DNA of 64,000 nucleotides, from NCBI GenBank assembly GCA_943788115.1, contig CALSPA010000017.1:55690-119689 (forward strand). Reading direction: 5' to 3'. The position numbers and the translations under genes were made by a program. The notes under the pieces were generated by a model. The model did not search any database, had not been told where the DNA came from, and saw only the letters and a program-made list of their open reading frames with translations. The DNA comes from an uncultured Flavobacteriales bacterium. GTDB taxonomy: Bacteria; Bacteroidota; Bacteroidia; Flavobacteriales_D; Parvicellaceae. Of the stretch, positions 53,377 through 63,307 are shown piece after piece. Within the stretch, counting starts at the first letter, position 1. The number at the start of each line of letters is the position of its first letter.

Positions 53377-54258
53377 ATGATTCATTCTATGACTGGATTT
53401 GGCAAAGCCGAATCTGTTATTCACAATAAAAAAATAACAATTGAAATTAGATCTTTAAACAGTAAGTTTATTGATTTAAACTTAAAACTACCTACGTTAT
53501 ATAGGAGTAAAGATGTTGCAATTAGGTCTCTTCTCACTGAAGGTCTTAAAAGAGGTAAAATTGAACTTACACTCCATTTTGATTTGATTGAAACCGAACC
53601 AAATCATTTCCTTAATACAGCAGTTATAAATCAATATTATTCTTCTTTTAAAAATCTAGTTGAAAAATCAGCAATAGAAAACAACGAAAACATCGATTAT
53701 TTACAGCAAATAATGAAAATGCCTGATGTGCTAAAAACAGAAAGAAAAGAACTTTCAGATGATGAATGGCAACAAGTTGTTTTACTGATTAAAGAAGCTA
53801 TAATAGATCTTTCAAATTTTAGAAAAAATGAAGGTGGAGCTCTTGAAAAAGACATCAGGTTTCAAACTCAATCAATAATGAAGCTATTAAAAGATTGCGA
53901 AAAATTTGATCAAGCTAGAATTGAAACTATAAAAGAAAGGCTTAAAAAAAATTTAGCAACTGTAGCAAAAGATGAAACTTACAATGAAAACAGGTTTGAA
54001 CAAGAGCTAATTTATTATTTAGAAAAATTTGATTTCACAGAAGAAAAAGTTAGATTATCTAAGCACTGTGATCACTTTTTTGAAACAATAGAAAAACCGG
54101 AATCTAATGGCAAAAAACTAGGCTTTATTGTGCAAGAAATTGGACGAGAAATAAACACTTTAGGCTCTAAAGCCAATCATTTTGAAATTCAAAAAAATGT
54201 AGTTCAAATGAAAGATCATTTAGAGAAAATTAAAGAACAAACATTAAACGTACTCTAA
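53377..54258 (+). CDS. yicC: YicC/YloC-family endoribonuclease
   Basis: A 293-residue protein with the family opening MIHSMTGFGKAE and ending EIGREINTLGSKA...EKIKEQTLNVL. YicC-family members are RNases with roles in RNA decay. It is the first gene of a tight operon: its stop overlaps the gmk start as TAATG at 54256-54260. The yicC-gmk order is conserved in many bacteria, which supports both calls. Confidence 0.93.
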   Translation: MIHSMTGFGKAESVIHNKKITIEIRSLNSKFIDLNLKLPTLYRSKDVAIRSLLTEGLKRGKIELTLHFDLIETEPNHFLNTAVINQYYSSFKNLVEKSAIENNENIDYLQQIMKMPDVLKTERKELSDDEWQQVVLLIKEAIIDLSNFRKNEGGALEKDIRFQTQSIMKLLKDCEKFDQARIETIKERLKKNLATVAKDETYNENRFEQELIYYLEKFDFTEEKVRLSKHCDHFFETIEKPESNGKKLGFIVQEIGREINTLGSKANHFEIQKNVVQMKDHLEKIKEQTLNVL

Positions 54259-54839
54259 TGAGTGTGGAATCAAAAAAAGGAAAAGTCATTATATTCAGCG
54301 CCCCATCTGGAGCTGGAAAAACGAGTATTGTACAATTGTTACTAAAAAAATTGACAAACTTATCTTTCTCAATATCAGCATGTACAAGAGAGAAAAGAGA
54401 AAATGAAACAAATGAAGTTGATTATTATTTTTTAACCCTAGATTCTTTCAAAAAGAAAATATCAAATTCATCTTTTATTGAATGGGAGGAAGTCTATAAG
54501 GATCAATTTTATGGGACTTTAAAAAGTGAAATAGATAGGATTTGGAATAATAACCAACACGTAATCTTTGATGTTGATGTAAAAGGAGGTATCGCTTTAA
54601 AAAATTATTTCGGAAAAAATGCACTATCAATATTTATTGAACCTCCTTCAATTAAAGAATTAAAAAAACGTCTAGTTAATAGAGGGTCTGAAGATGTTAA
54701 ATCTTTAAACAAAAGAATTTCAAAAGCAAAACTAGAACTATCTTTCAAGGAGAATTTTGATGCTGTAGTAGTTAACAAAACTCTTAATAATGCTTTCATT
54801 GAGACTGAAACTTTAGTGCAAAACTTTTTAAACAATTAA
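54258..54839 (+). CDS. gmk: Guanylate kinase
   Basis: Phosphorylates GMP to GDP. 193 residues with the P-loop FSAPSGAGKTSIV, the GMP-binding SACTREKRENETNEVDYYF segment, and FDVDVKGGIALK. Its stop overlaps the nadD start (TAATG at 54837-54841), so the three genes are translationally coupled. Confidence 0.96.
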   Translation: MSVESKKGKVIIFSAPSGAGKTSIVQLLLKKLTNLSFSISACTREKRENETNEVDYYFLTLDSFKKKISNSSFIEWEEVYKDQFYGTLKSEIDRIWNNNQHVIFDVDVKGGIALKNYFGKNALSIFIEPPSIKELKKRLVNRGSEDVKSLNKRISKAKLELSFKENFDAVVVNKTLNNAFIETETLVQNFLNN

Positions 54840-55435
54840 TGAAAAAAGTAGGTTTATATTTTGGGACATTTAATCCTATTCATGTAGGACATTTAATAAT
54901 TGCAAATTACATGGCCAATTATACAGACTTGCAAGAAGTTTGGCTTGTAGTTTCACCTCAAAATCCTTTTAAAGAAAAAGACTCCATGTTGGAAGATTAC
55001 CACAGGTTATCATTGGTGAAAATAGCTGTTGAAGAAAATAGTCAACTTAAAGCATCTAACATTGAATTCAATCTTCCCAAACCGTCATACACAATCAACA
55101 CATTGGTGTATTTATATGAAAAATATCCTAATAATGAATTCAATTTAATTATGGGTGAAGACAATCTAAGGACTTTTCATAAATGGAAGAATCATAAACA
55201 GATATTAGAAAAAAGCAACCTATATGTTTACCCTAGATTGATTAATCCATCTCTAGAAGAAAAAACAAATTCTCCTCTTTATGGTCATTCTAAAGTCAAA
55301 ATATGTGACGCGCCTGTCATGAAAATATCATCAAGTTTTATTAGAAAAGCCATTAAAAACAATAAGGATGTAAGGTATATGCTTTCAGAAAAAGTAGCTA
55401 AATACGTGGAAGAAATGCATTTTTATAAAAAATGA
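54839..55435 (+). CDS. nadD: Nicotinate-nucleotide adenylyltransferase
   Basis: Transfers AMP to nicotinate mononucleotide in NAD synthesis. 198 residues with the nucleotidyltransferase motif YFGTFNPIHVGHLIIA, LIMGEDNL, and the C-terminal ISSSFIRKAIK signature. It is the third gene of the yicC-gmk-nadD operon. Its stop is 1 nt from that of the convergent YqaE-fusion gene. Confidence 0.95.
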   Translation: MKKVGLYFGTFNPIHVGHLIIANYMANYTDLQEVWLVVSPQNPFKEKDSMLEDYHRLSLVKIAVEENSQLKASNIEFNLPKPSYTINTLVYLYEKYPNNEFNLIMGEDNLRTFHKWKNHKQILEKSNLYVYPRLINPSLEEKTNSPLYGHSKVKICDAPVMKISSSFIRKAIKNNKDVRYMLSEKVAKYVEEMHFYKK

Positions 55436-55436
55436 T

Positions 55437-56021
55437 TTATTTAAAAAAACAGACATACAAAGCATAAATAATTCCTGGAAGGAAAAAACAAATAGTAAGT
55501 ATTAAATCTATCCAAAATTCATTACTAATATCGTAAGCGAAAAACACCGCTAAAGGAGGGATTATTACACAAAGAATCATTAAAATGATATCGTCAACCT
55601 CATCCAAATTAGTGTCATTTTTATTCCCCTGATGTTGTTCTATTATTTCAAATGAATTTAATAATGGGTTAATTTTTTTCTCTTGGTTTATTCTAAAACC
55701 GGAGGAAGTAGAAATTTTATTTTGCTGAAAAGAAGAAATGTTATTTACAGCCACTTTTAGCTTTTCCTGTTCTTTAATGGATTTAAATTCTTCAACATTA
55801 GCTAAAGATGAAACGATAGTTTTTTCTGGATACAATTCTTTATTTTCATTCTTTTTAATTTCGGAGCCTTGATCCAATTCAATATTTTTACTCCCTACAC
55901 GGTGAGATTTTAAAAAATCTAACGGCTTACCATAATCTGTGTATCTCAACTGAGAACAAGATGATAAAACAATTAAAAATAGAATTAAAATATTGATTTT
56001 AAAATTTGAGAATAAAAACAT
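55437..56021 (-). CDS. Lipoprotein with C-terminal YqaE/Pmp3 membrane domain
   Basis: A 194-residue protein. The N-terminus is a lipoprotein signal (NILILFLIVLSSCSQLRYTD, lipobox LSSC), the middle about 25-140 is a charged, low-complexity linker, and the C-terminal about 50 residues form a YqaE/Pmp3 pair of helices (ILCVIIPPLAVFFAYDIS then WIDLILTICFFLPGIIYALYV). YqaE/Pmp3 proteins are short membrane proteins linked to salt and osmotic stress; here the module is fused to a lipid-anchored stalk. Confidence 0.82.
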   Translation of the reverse strand: MFLFSNFKINILILFLIVLSSCSQLRYTDYGKPLDFLKSHRVGSKNIELDQGSEIKKNENKELYPEKTIVSSLANVEEFKSIKEQEKLKVAVNNISSFQQNKISTSSGFRINQEKKINPLLNSFEIIEQHQGNKNDTNLDEVDDIILMILCVIIPPLAVFFAYDISNEFWIDLILTICFFLPGIIYALYVCFFK

Positions 56022-56075
56022 GTTTTTTTTTTATAAAATTAGTAATTATTGTGATTTTCCTATATTTAAACTCTG

Positions 56076-56861
56076 ATGAATAAAAGATTAACAAACATAC
56101 TTCTAATTATTTCTTTAATGATTTCTTTTGGAATCATAATTGTTCTTTTGTCTGCACTTTCCATTTCCGAAAAAAGACTTGAAAAAATTGGAGATCTTAT
56201 GAATGAAATGGCAACTCAACACATTATAACAACTGTTTCAGTCAAGGAAAATATTCCGCTTAATTCAGATATAAGAGTTACTGATGAATTAAAAGTAAAT
56301 ATTAACATGTTTCTTAAAACAGAAATCCCATTTAAAGCAGAAATACCTGTAAATGAGAGTATGCTTATCCCTTTTAAAATTGGAGTTCACGATTATATAA
56401 AACTTGACACTACAATAGAAATTACTGACTTTGTAAATATTGAAGTTGATGACACAATTCCTCTAAACCAAAAAATGAACATGGCAATCTTTGGTGGTAA
56501 AGGATTTAACTTCCCCATTAGAGGCAAAATACCTGTCCAACAAACTTTAAAAATAGGTTTTAATGAACTTTTACCTGTCCACAGTGTGGTTCCAATTGAT
56601 ATGCTAATAATAGATACATTACCTGTAGGGCTATCAATGAAAATACCTGTAGACTTAATGGTTCCTGTAAATATTCCTCTAAAGACTTCTGCCATTATAC
56701 AATTTGATGAGGCAATGTCTGTAGATGCAGAAATCCCTATTGAGCTAAATATACCAGTAGATATTCCTTTAGAAAAAACATCTCTTGCCTACTACTTCAA
56801 AAAAATGGCAGAAGGACTTAAGGGATTAACTAAATTAAGTTCTGAAGAGGAGAAAGATTGA
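56076..56861 (+). CDS. Membrane-anchored protein with tandem IP-type beta repeats
   Basis: A 261-residue protein of unknown function. A single N-terminal membrane helix (LLIISLMISFGIIIVLLSALS) is followed by about 190 residues of repeats in which an I/V/L-P pair recurs (NIPLNSD, EIPFKAEIPVNES, KIPVDLMVPVNIPLK, EIPIELNIPVDIPLE) and charged or amide residues alternate with hydrophobic ones, as in a beta-solenoid or stacked-strand structure. It ends in a charged helix. No enzyme signature. Its stop is 1 nt from that of the convergent OmpA gene. I do not recognise the family with confidence. Confidence 0.75.
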   Translation: MNKRLTNILLIISLMISFGIIIVLLSALSISEKRLEKIGDLMNEMATQHIITTVSVKENIPLNSDIRVTDELKVNINMFLKTEIPFKAEIPVNESMLIPFKIGVHDYIKLDTTIEITDFVNIEVDDTIPLNQKMNMAIFGGKGFNFPIRGKIPVQQTLKIGFNELLPVHSVVPIDMLIIDTLPVGLSMKIPVDLMVPVNIPLKTSAIIQFDEAMSVDAEIPIELNIPVDIPLEKTSLAYYFKKMAEGLKGLTKLSSEEEKD

Positions 56862-56862
56862 T

Positions 56863-57861
56863 TTAATTATCCTTTGATATAATCTCAAACAATTCATCTA
56901 ACTTAGGAATAAGAATAACTTCAATTCTTCTGTTTTTTGACTTATCATTTACATCTACAGGTAAAAACTCACTTCTTCCAGCTGCAGTAATTGTAACTGG
57001 ATTAATTTCACTGTGCTTTAACATGATTTTAACCACTGAAGTTGCTCTTAAAACACTAAGCTCCCAATTATCTTTTGGATGTGAACCTGAATTCATTTTG
57101 TCCGTATCTGTATGGCCTTCTACTAAAACTTCAAGATCTTCTTGACCTTCTAAAATCTTAGCCAATTCTATTAATGCTTTCTGGCCTTCTGGATCTACTT
57201 GGGTGCTTCCAGAACCAAATAACAATTTAGCTTCCATACTTATGTAAACCTTACCATTTTTTTGTTCTACTGTTAACCCTTTATCTTTAAACCCTAGTAA
57301 AGCCTTTGACACTTTATCCTTCAAGGCTTTAACCATTGCATCCTTATTAGCAATGAGCTCTTCTAGCTCTTTCACTCGTAATTCTCTGTCTTTCAAGTCC
57401 GTAGACAATTTATCCAAATCAAATTTCTTTTGATTCAATTCAATTTCTAATAAACGAAGTTCATCTTCTTTTCTTTGAAGTTCTAATCTTGTTTTATCAA
57501 GATCAGAAATCAATCGTTGGTTTTCAATTGCGCTTCCTTTTTGTAGAGATTCTAATTGATCTTGAATTCGTTGGTTCAATAAATCAATTTTATCGTATTG
57601 TTTTTCTTTGATTCTAAGAGCCTTCCCAAGTAGAGTTGTATCAGATTTCAACCTTCTAACCTGATCATTCATTTGGTCAAAACCTGCCTTTAATTCTGTG
57701 TTATCAGTTTCAAGTTTTATTGCTAAGTCTGATACTTCTTTTAATTTTTCAGAACAAACTTTTTGTTTGCTTTCAACTTCTTCATATTTTCTAGCGGGTA
57801 CACAAGAAATTAAAAATGCAATAACTAGAACTATAGGGAATTTTTTAATCATAATTTTCAT
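56863..57861 (-). CDS. OmpA-family lipoprotein with long coiled coil
   Basis: A 332-residue outer-membrane-anchored protein. Signal peptide with lipobox (VIAFLISCVPARK), then a coiled coil of about 150 residues (heptads of Leu/Glu/Lys, such as LELQRKEDELRLLEIELNQ), then an OmpA/MotB peptidoglycan-binding domain (LLFGSGSTQVDPEGQKAL, VLVEGHTDTD, NWELSVLRATSV, KSKNRRIEVIL). It tethers the outer membrane to the wall. Confidence 0.93.
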   Translation of the reverse strand: MKIMIKKFPIVLVIAFLISCVPARKYEEVESKQKVCSEKLKEVSDLAIKLETDNTELKAGFDQMNDQVRRLKSDTTLLGKALRIKEKQYDKIDLLNQRIQDQLESLQKGSAIENQRLISDLDKTRLELQRKEDELRLLEIELNQKKFDLDKLSTDLKDRELRVKELEELIANKDAMVKALKDKVSKALLGFKDKGLTVEQKNGKVYISMEAKLLFGSGSTQVDPEGQKALIELAKILEGQEDLEVLVEGHTDTDKMNSGSHPKDNWELSVLRATSVVKIMLKHSEINPVTITAAGRSEFLPVDVNDKSKNRRIEVILIPKLDELFEIISKDN

Positions 57862-57969
57862 AAATAATAAGTATACAAATTTGGAACCAAATTTTTAACA
57901 TTTAAATTGATTACAAAAAAATTATAAACATTCTATTATTAAAAGAAAAAGATCTAGAGAATTAAATCT

Positions 57970-59727
57970 TTACTTTGAAATAAAGACTCTGGATAAATCT
58001 CGGTATTCCATTCCATTTTGAGGGAATGCTCTAACTTTAAGGTTAAGTAATCTAATATATTCAGAATAATAAATTGGCATAAATGCTGCCTGTTCAATCA
58101 ATATATTATCGCATTTTTGATAACTTTTTAATTGCTCTTCAACATCTACAGACGACAATGCTTTTTCGAAGTAACGATCAAATTCATCATTTTGAAACCT
58201 AGAAGCATTAGGGAAAGATTTTTCGTTTGGCTTTTCTGGAACGGTTTTGCCATAAAACAACTTCAAAAAGTTCTCAGGATCAGGGTAATCAGCAATCCAT
58301 GATGTTCTCCAGAAATCTGATTTACCATTAGCAAACCTTTCAATAAGAGTTGGGAAAGGCAGCGGTTCAATTTCTACATTAATTCCTAAATTTTCTTTTA
58401 ACATATTTTGAATTGCTTCTGCTAAAATAACATTGGTTGACCCTCCTTCATTAATTTGAAGGGAAATTGAAGGGAACCCCTTTCCGTTTGGAAAACCAGC
58501 ACTTGCAAGATGCTTTTTAGCTTTATTCACATCAAAATTATAACCGATGATTTCGTCATTATTGTATTCTTTAAAATTAGGAATTAAGCCATGAACAGCA
58601 GGCATTCCATCTCCTTGTAGTGTATACTTAACTAAAGTTTTTCTATCAATTGCATAATTAAATGCTTTTCTAACATTTAAATCATTGAAAACTTCAGAAC
58701 TATTTAAAAAACTATAATATTGAACAGATAGACCTGGTTTTTGTTGGTATTGAAACTCAGGATTTCCTCCATTTTTAGCTTCTTCTAATGATACCAAAAC
58801 TGATTTCATTTCATCGACAGGCAATTGCCAAATCATGTCCAAATTACCCTTTCTAAAATTAGCAAGTTCAGTTTTTTTATCTTTTGTAAATGTAATTTTA
58901 ACTACATCAATATATGGTAGTTTATTATCATTATCATCTTTCTCCCAATACTTTTCATTTTTTACTAATCTAACTTGAGTTCCTTCCATAATTTTATCGA
59001 TGACAAAAGGTCCTGTTCCTACACATAATGCTCTCATGTTTGCACCATATTTTTCATACGCTTCAATTGGGAAAATCCAACATCCATTATGAGTTAGCAC
59101 TTTTTTAAAAAAAGAGCAAGGCTTCATGAGCTCAATAGATAAGGTAAGAGAATCTAACACCTTAACACCTGAAACTCCCTCTGATAATTTTGCATTGTTT
59201 TGAGTAGACTCAAAATATTCTCTTGCACCTTTAACCCTACCATCAAATAGTTCAAATAATAAATTATCAGATCTAAATTCACACAACATATCAAAACATG
59301 TTTTAACATCATAAGCAGAAAATTTTCTACCTATTCCATTTTCGAAACAAGGATCATCATGAAAAAACACATTATCATTTAAAGTGAATGTTAGAAGAGT
59401 TCCATTATTTTCTTCAACAACAGATTTTGCTAAACAATTTTCAACTTTCAAAGTTCTTTGATTCAATTTTAAAAGACCTTGATAAATTTGTGCTCCAATT
59501 CTATTAGAAACGCCATCAATTGTGCTTTGAGGGAATAAATTTTTAAAATCTTCCACCTCATTTATTCTAAAAATTCCTCCGTTATAAATTTTATATTTCT
59601 TGTCTCCTTCAAAATAATATCCTTTAGCATCAACAACATCGTTTTTAGAAGTTGATTTATCTGAGCTAGAAGTGTTACATGAAGAAAGAAAAAAGAAAAT
59701 AAAAATTAAATATATGCTCTGTTTCAT
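57970..59727 (-). CDS. ABC transporter substrate-binding lipoprotein, family 5 (oligopeptide type)
   Basis: About 585 residues. I start at the ATG at 59727 (MKQSIYLIFIFFFLSSC), which gives a proper lipobox (LSSC) and lies 36 nt downstream of the -7 element at 59763-59770; the earlier ATG at 59760 would be upstream of the transcript start. Solute-binding family 5 pattern: FTLNDNVFFHDDPC, LSIELMKPC, GTGPFVIDKIMEGT, VRKAFNYAIDRKTLV and DYPDPENFLKLFYG. No permease is adjacent, so the partner transporter is elsewhere, or the protein is stand-alone. Confidence 0.9.
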   Translation of the reverse strand: MKQSIYLIFIFFFLSSCNTSSSDKSTSKNDVVDAKGYYFEGDKKYKIYNGGIFRINEVEDFKNLFPQSTIDGVSNRIGAQIYQGLLKLNQRTLKVENCLAKSVVEENNGTLLTFTLNDNVFFHDDPCFENGIGRKFSAYDVKTCFDMLCEFRSDNLLFELFDGRVKGAREYFESTQNNAKLSEGVSGVKVLDSLTLSIELMKPCSFFKKVLTHNGCWIFPIEAYEKYGANMRALCVGTGPFVIDKIMEGTQVRLVKNEKYWEKDDNDNKLPYIDVVKITFTKDKKTELANFRKGNLDMIWQLPVDEMKSVLVSLEEAKNGGNPEFQYQQKPGLSVQYYSFLNSSEVFNDLNVRKAFNYAIDRKTLVKYTLQGDGMPAVHGLIPNFKEYNNDEIIGYNFDVNKAKKHLASAGFPNGKGFPSISLQINEGGSTNVILAEAIQNMLKENLGINVEIEPLPFPTLIERFANGKSDFWRTSWIADYPDPENFLKLFYGKTVPEKPNEKSFPNASRFQNDEFDRYFEKALSSVDVEEQLKSYQKCDNILIEQAAFMPIYYSEYIRLLNLKVRAFPQNGMEYRDLSRVFISK

Positions 59728-59762
59728 ATTCATTAAATTGATAATGGTCATTTTAATCAAGG

Positions 59763-59770
59763 CAAATATA
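59763..59770 (-). promoter_or_regulatory. Candidate -7 element of the substrate-binding lipoprotein gene
   Basis: On the minus strand TATATTTG fits TAnnTTTG, 36 nt upstream of the ATG at 59727. The -33 box is not seen at the right distance. Confidence 0.45.
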
Positions 59771-59872
59771 AATAAATAACATTGATAAAATTAAGAATTA
59801 TTGTACTGTTCAATTATAACAATTCAATTCATGATTCGTTAAATTTAAGTTAGTACCTTCCACTTTATAAAT

Positions 59873-62800
59873 ATGAATAAAATTATATTTTCAAATATTA
59901 TTTTTTTATGCTTTATGTTTCCTTCTATTATCGAAGGCCAAATCACTCAAAATAACATACGTAAAACAAACGTTTATATAAGCGATAAGTCCGTAATATT
60001 TGACACACTAAACATAGTCCCTAATTCTCTTCAAATCTTTTTAAAAGACAAAACTATTCTTCCGGACAGCATGTTTAATATTAATTTAAACAAATGTGAA
60101 ATAACCCCTAATTACCCTATAAATGACACCTTATTAATTGAATATAGAATTTTTCAATTTAATTTCAATTCATCCTTTAGCCTTAAAGATTCTACATCAA
60201 TAATTAATGATTCTTCTTTAAATTTTAAACCTATTAGATTTTCTGCACTTCCAGAAAATAGAGATCTCTTTGGAATGGGAGGGCTCAACAAATCTGGAAG
60301 TATTTCAAGAGGCGCAGCGTTTGGAAACAATCAAAACCTTGCTTTAAATTCAAATTTAAACCTTCAAATATCTGGGAAAATATCTGAAGAAATTAGCATA
60401 GCTGCCTCTATTACTGATAATAACATTCCTATACAACCACAAGGAAACACTCAACAATTGCAGGATTTTGATCAAGTTTATATTCAACTTTTTTCTAAAA
60501 ATTGGAAATTAACCGCAGGAGATTTCTGGATAAAAAAACCCACTGGATATTTTCTCAATTATAACAAAAGAGGTCAAGGAGCTACTTATGAGACCATTTC
60601 AGGAAAGGGAAATTTCAAAACTCAAATGAGTGCCGCAATCAGTAAGGGAAAGTTTTCTAGAAACGTAATACAGGGAATTGAAGGAAACCTTGGCCCCTAC
60701 AAACTAATTGGAACTGAAAATGAACCATACATTATTATTCTAAGTGGAACTGAAAATGTTTACATAGATGGGGCTTTATTAGAAAGGGGTCAGGAAAATG
60801 ATTATGTTATTGATTACAATACAGCTGAAATAACATTTACAACAAATCACCTAATTACTAAAGACAAAAGAATAGTTGTAGAATTTCAGTATAGTGATAA
60901 AAATTATGCACGATCGTTAATTCAAAATAGCAATGTTTACACTAAAGATAATTGGTCCATCTTTTTAAATGTTTACGGAGAACAAGACAGTAAAAATCAA
61001 CCTATTCAACAAGATTTAAATGAAAATGATAAAGAAACACTGTCTCAAATTGGAGATAATTTAAATGCGGCTTTTGTTCCAAGTATTGATAGTATTCAAT
61101 TCACAAATGAGCTTATTCTATATAAAAAAATAGATAGTCTAGGTTATCAAGTTTATGAATACTCTAACTCTCCTGATAGTGCAAGCTATCAATTAGTTTT
61201 TTCTAATGTTGGTGCAAACCAAGGCGATTATGAATTAGTAGAATACAGTCCATTAGGCAGGATTTATCAATGGGTTGCTCCAACAATTTTAAATAATGAC
61301 ACAATTCATAATGGATCATTTTCTGCAGTTAGATTGTTGGTTACCCCAAAAAAAAGGCAAATGATAAGCACAGGCATTGAAAAAAGATATGGTAAAGCTT
61401 CTTTTACAAGGTTTGAATTAGCACTGTCAAACGAAGACTTAAACACATTTTCATCAACAGGGAATAATGACAACTTAGGATTAGCCGGGAAATTTAGTTG
61501 GAATCATTCATTGAAACCAATTAAAAGCTGGTCTGTAAACTCGTTCTTAGATTTTGAAAGCTTAAGTAAAAATTTTAAAAGAATTGAAAGATTTAGAGAA
61601 GTTGAATTTGAAAGAAATTGGAACACTCAAAATCAACAACTAAAAGGGAATCAATATGCAAGTAATGCAGGGTTGAAAATGGAAAACAAATTTAATTCTA
61701 TTGAATATAAATTTAATTCCTATTTAATTGACACTTCATATATCGGGTTAAAAAATGATTTAAAAATTAAATGGACTAAAAAAGTTGACGCTAAGATTGA
61801 TGTTAGCTATTTAACAACTGATGGTGTTCAAAATTCATCATTCTTAAGGCACAAAGCAAATATTTCCAAATCATTTAAGAAGTTTAAAATTGGGTTTAAA
61901 GATATACATGAACAAAACTTATTTTTAGATTCAGATACCTTAACAAATTCAACATATCAATTTTATGATTGGAAAATTTTTCTAGAACAAGGAGATTCTT
62001 CTAAAAACAATTTTCAATTTTTCTATCAAGAAAGATACGATTGGTTCAATAAACTTAATAAGTTAAAGAAAGCTGCAGCAGCTAAAAGCCCAGGTTTTAT
62101 TTACTCGATGAGAAATAAAAAAAATCAACAATTAAAAATAAGTGTTGCCTATAGAATGTTATCTATCCTTGATACATCTTTAACTAACATTTTACCGGAA
62201 AATTCATTGATTAACAGGATTGATTATCAGTTCAAAATATTAAAAGGTATGATTCATTCAAACACGTATTATGAAATCGGCTCTGGATTAGAACTACAAA
62301 AAGAATTTATTTATTTAGAGGTTCCTGCAGGACAAGGAGTTTACACATGGGTGGATTACAATAATGATGACATAAAAGATTTAGGAGAGTTTGAAATTGC
62401 TCAATTTCAAGATCAAGCAACTTACATAAGAATTTTCACACCATCAAATAATTACGTTAAAGTATACAGCTATCAGTTAAGTGAAGTTTTAAATGTTAAT
62501 CCTAGGTATTTTTTCAAAAAGAAAAAGAAACTCTTTCAATTTATTAATCGATTTAACTCACAAACAACATTACGATCTGAGAAAAAAACTTCATCTCTTG
62601 ATTTTAAAACATTCTCTAATCCCTTTCAAAACAACATTAATGATACATTACTTCAAACTCTTTCAAACTCTTTTAGAAATAGTATTTTCTTTAATCGTTC
62701 AAATCCAAAATTTGGGATAGAGTATACTTTCCAAGAATTTAACAGTAAAATACTCTTATTAAATGGTTTTGATTCAAGAAAAAAACTTACTAAAGAATGG

Positions 62801-63307
62801 AAAATTAGGTGGAACATTAATAAATCCTTGAGTATTACAGCTAATAGTGAAAATGGAATAAAACATAACTATTCAGATTATGCTCCAACAAGGAATTATG
62901 AACTAAAAATTGCAAAATACAATTCTAAAATTGCATACCAACCAAGCACAAAGTTTAGACTTTCTTTAAATGGGAGTTACACTGATAAAAAAAATGTAAT
63001 CTTATACGGAGGAGAAAACGTTTTCTTAAGTGCTTTGGGGTTAGAGCTTAGATACAACAAACCCAAAAAAGGTAGCTTCACGGGAAACATAAATTACATT
63101 TACATTAATTATATTGGAGAAGAAAACACCGCTGTTTCTTTTGAAATGTTAGAAGCATTACAGCCAGGAAACAATTCAACATGGACAATATCCTATCAAA
63201 GAACATTAGCTAACAACTTACAATTAACACTAAATTACAATGGAAGAAAGTCATTTGAAACTCCTGCTGTACATACTGGTGGAGTGCAAATTCGGGCATT
63301 TTTCTAA
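59873..63307 (+). CDS. Giant outer-membrane beta-barrel protein, Bacteroidota-conserved, function unknown
   Basis: A 1144-residue exported protein with a signal peptide ([18 protein letters not shown]), a short beta domain to about 115, then a region opening with [29 protein letters not shown] and [16 protein letters not shown] and VYIQLF, features I associate with conserved large outer-membrane proteins of this phylum, followed by hundreds of residues of alternating strands, ending in an outer-membrane-type terminal Phe (GVQIRAFF). No plug or TonB box is visible. It could be a surface-assembly protein; function is unknown. It overlaps the lepA gene by 4 nt at the stop. Confidence 0.8.
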   Translation: MNKIIFSNIIFLCFMFPSIIEGQITQNNIRKTNVYISDKSVIFDTLNIVPNSLQIFLKDKTILPDSMFNINLNKCEITPNYPINDTLLIEYRIFQFNFNSSFSLKDSTSIINDSSLNFKPIRFSALPENRDLFGMGGLNKSGSISRGAAFGNNQNLALNSNLNLQISGKISEEISIAASITDNNIPIQPQGNTQQLQDFDQVYIQLFSKNWKLTAGDFWIKKPTGYFLNYNKRGQGATYETISGKGNFKTQMSAAISKGKFSRNVIQGIEGNLGPYKLIGTENEPYIIILSGTENVYIDGALLERGQENDYVIDYNTAEITFTTNHLITKDKRIVVEFQYSDKNYARSLIQNSNVYTKDNWSIFLNVYGEQDSKNQPIQQDLNENDKETLSQIGDNLNAAFVPSIDSIQFTNELILYKKIDSLGYQVYEYSNSPDSASYQLVFSNVGANQGDYELVEYSPLGRIYQWVAPTILNNDTIHNGSFSAVRLLVTPKKRQMISTGIEKRYGKASFTRFELALSNEDLNTFSSTGNNDNLGLAGKFSWNHSLKPIKSWSVNSFLDFESLSKNFKRIERFREVEFERNWNTQNQQLKGNQYASNAGLKMENKFNSIEYKFNSYLIDTSYIGLKNDLKIKWTKKVDAKIDVSYLTTDGVQNSSFLRHKANISKSFKKFKIGFKDIHEQNLFLDSDTLTNSTYQFYDWKIFLEQGDSSKNNFQFFYQERYDWFNKLNKLKKAAAAKSPGFIYSMRNKKNQQLKISVAYRMLSILDTSLTNILPENSLINRIDYQFKILKGMIHSNTYYEIGSGLELQKEFIYLEVPAGQGVYTWVDYNNDDIKDLGEFEIAQFQDQATYIRIFTPSNNYVKVYSYQLSEVLNVNPRYFFKKKKKLFQFINRFNSQTTLRSEKKTSSLDFKTFSNPFQNNINDTLLQTLSNSFRNSIFFNRSNPKFGIEYTFQEFNSKILLLNGFDSRKKLTKEWKIRWNINKSLSITANSENGIKHNYSDYAPTRNYELKIAKYNSKIAYQPSTKFRLSLNGSYTDKKNVILYGGENVFLSALGLELRYNKPKKGSFTGNINYIYINYIGEENTAVSFEMLEALQPGNNSTWTISYQRTLANNLQLTLNYNGRKSFETPAVHTGGVQIRAFF

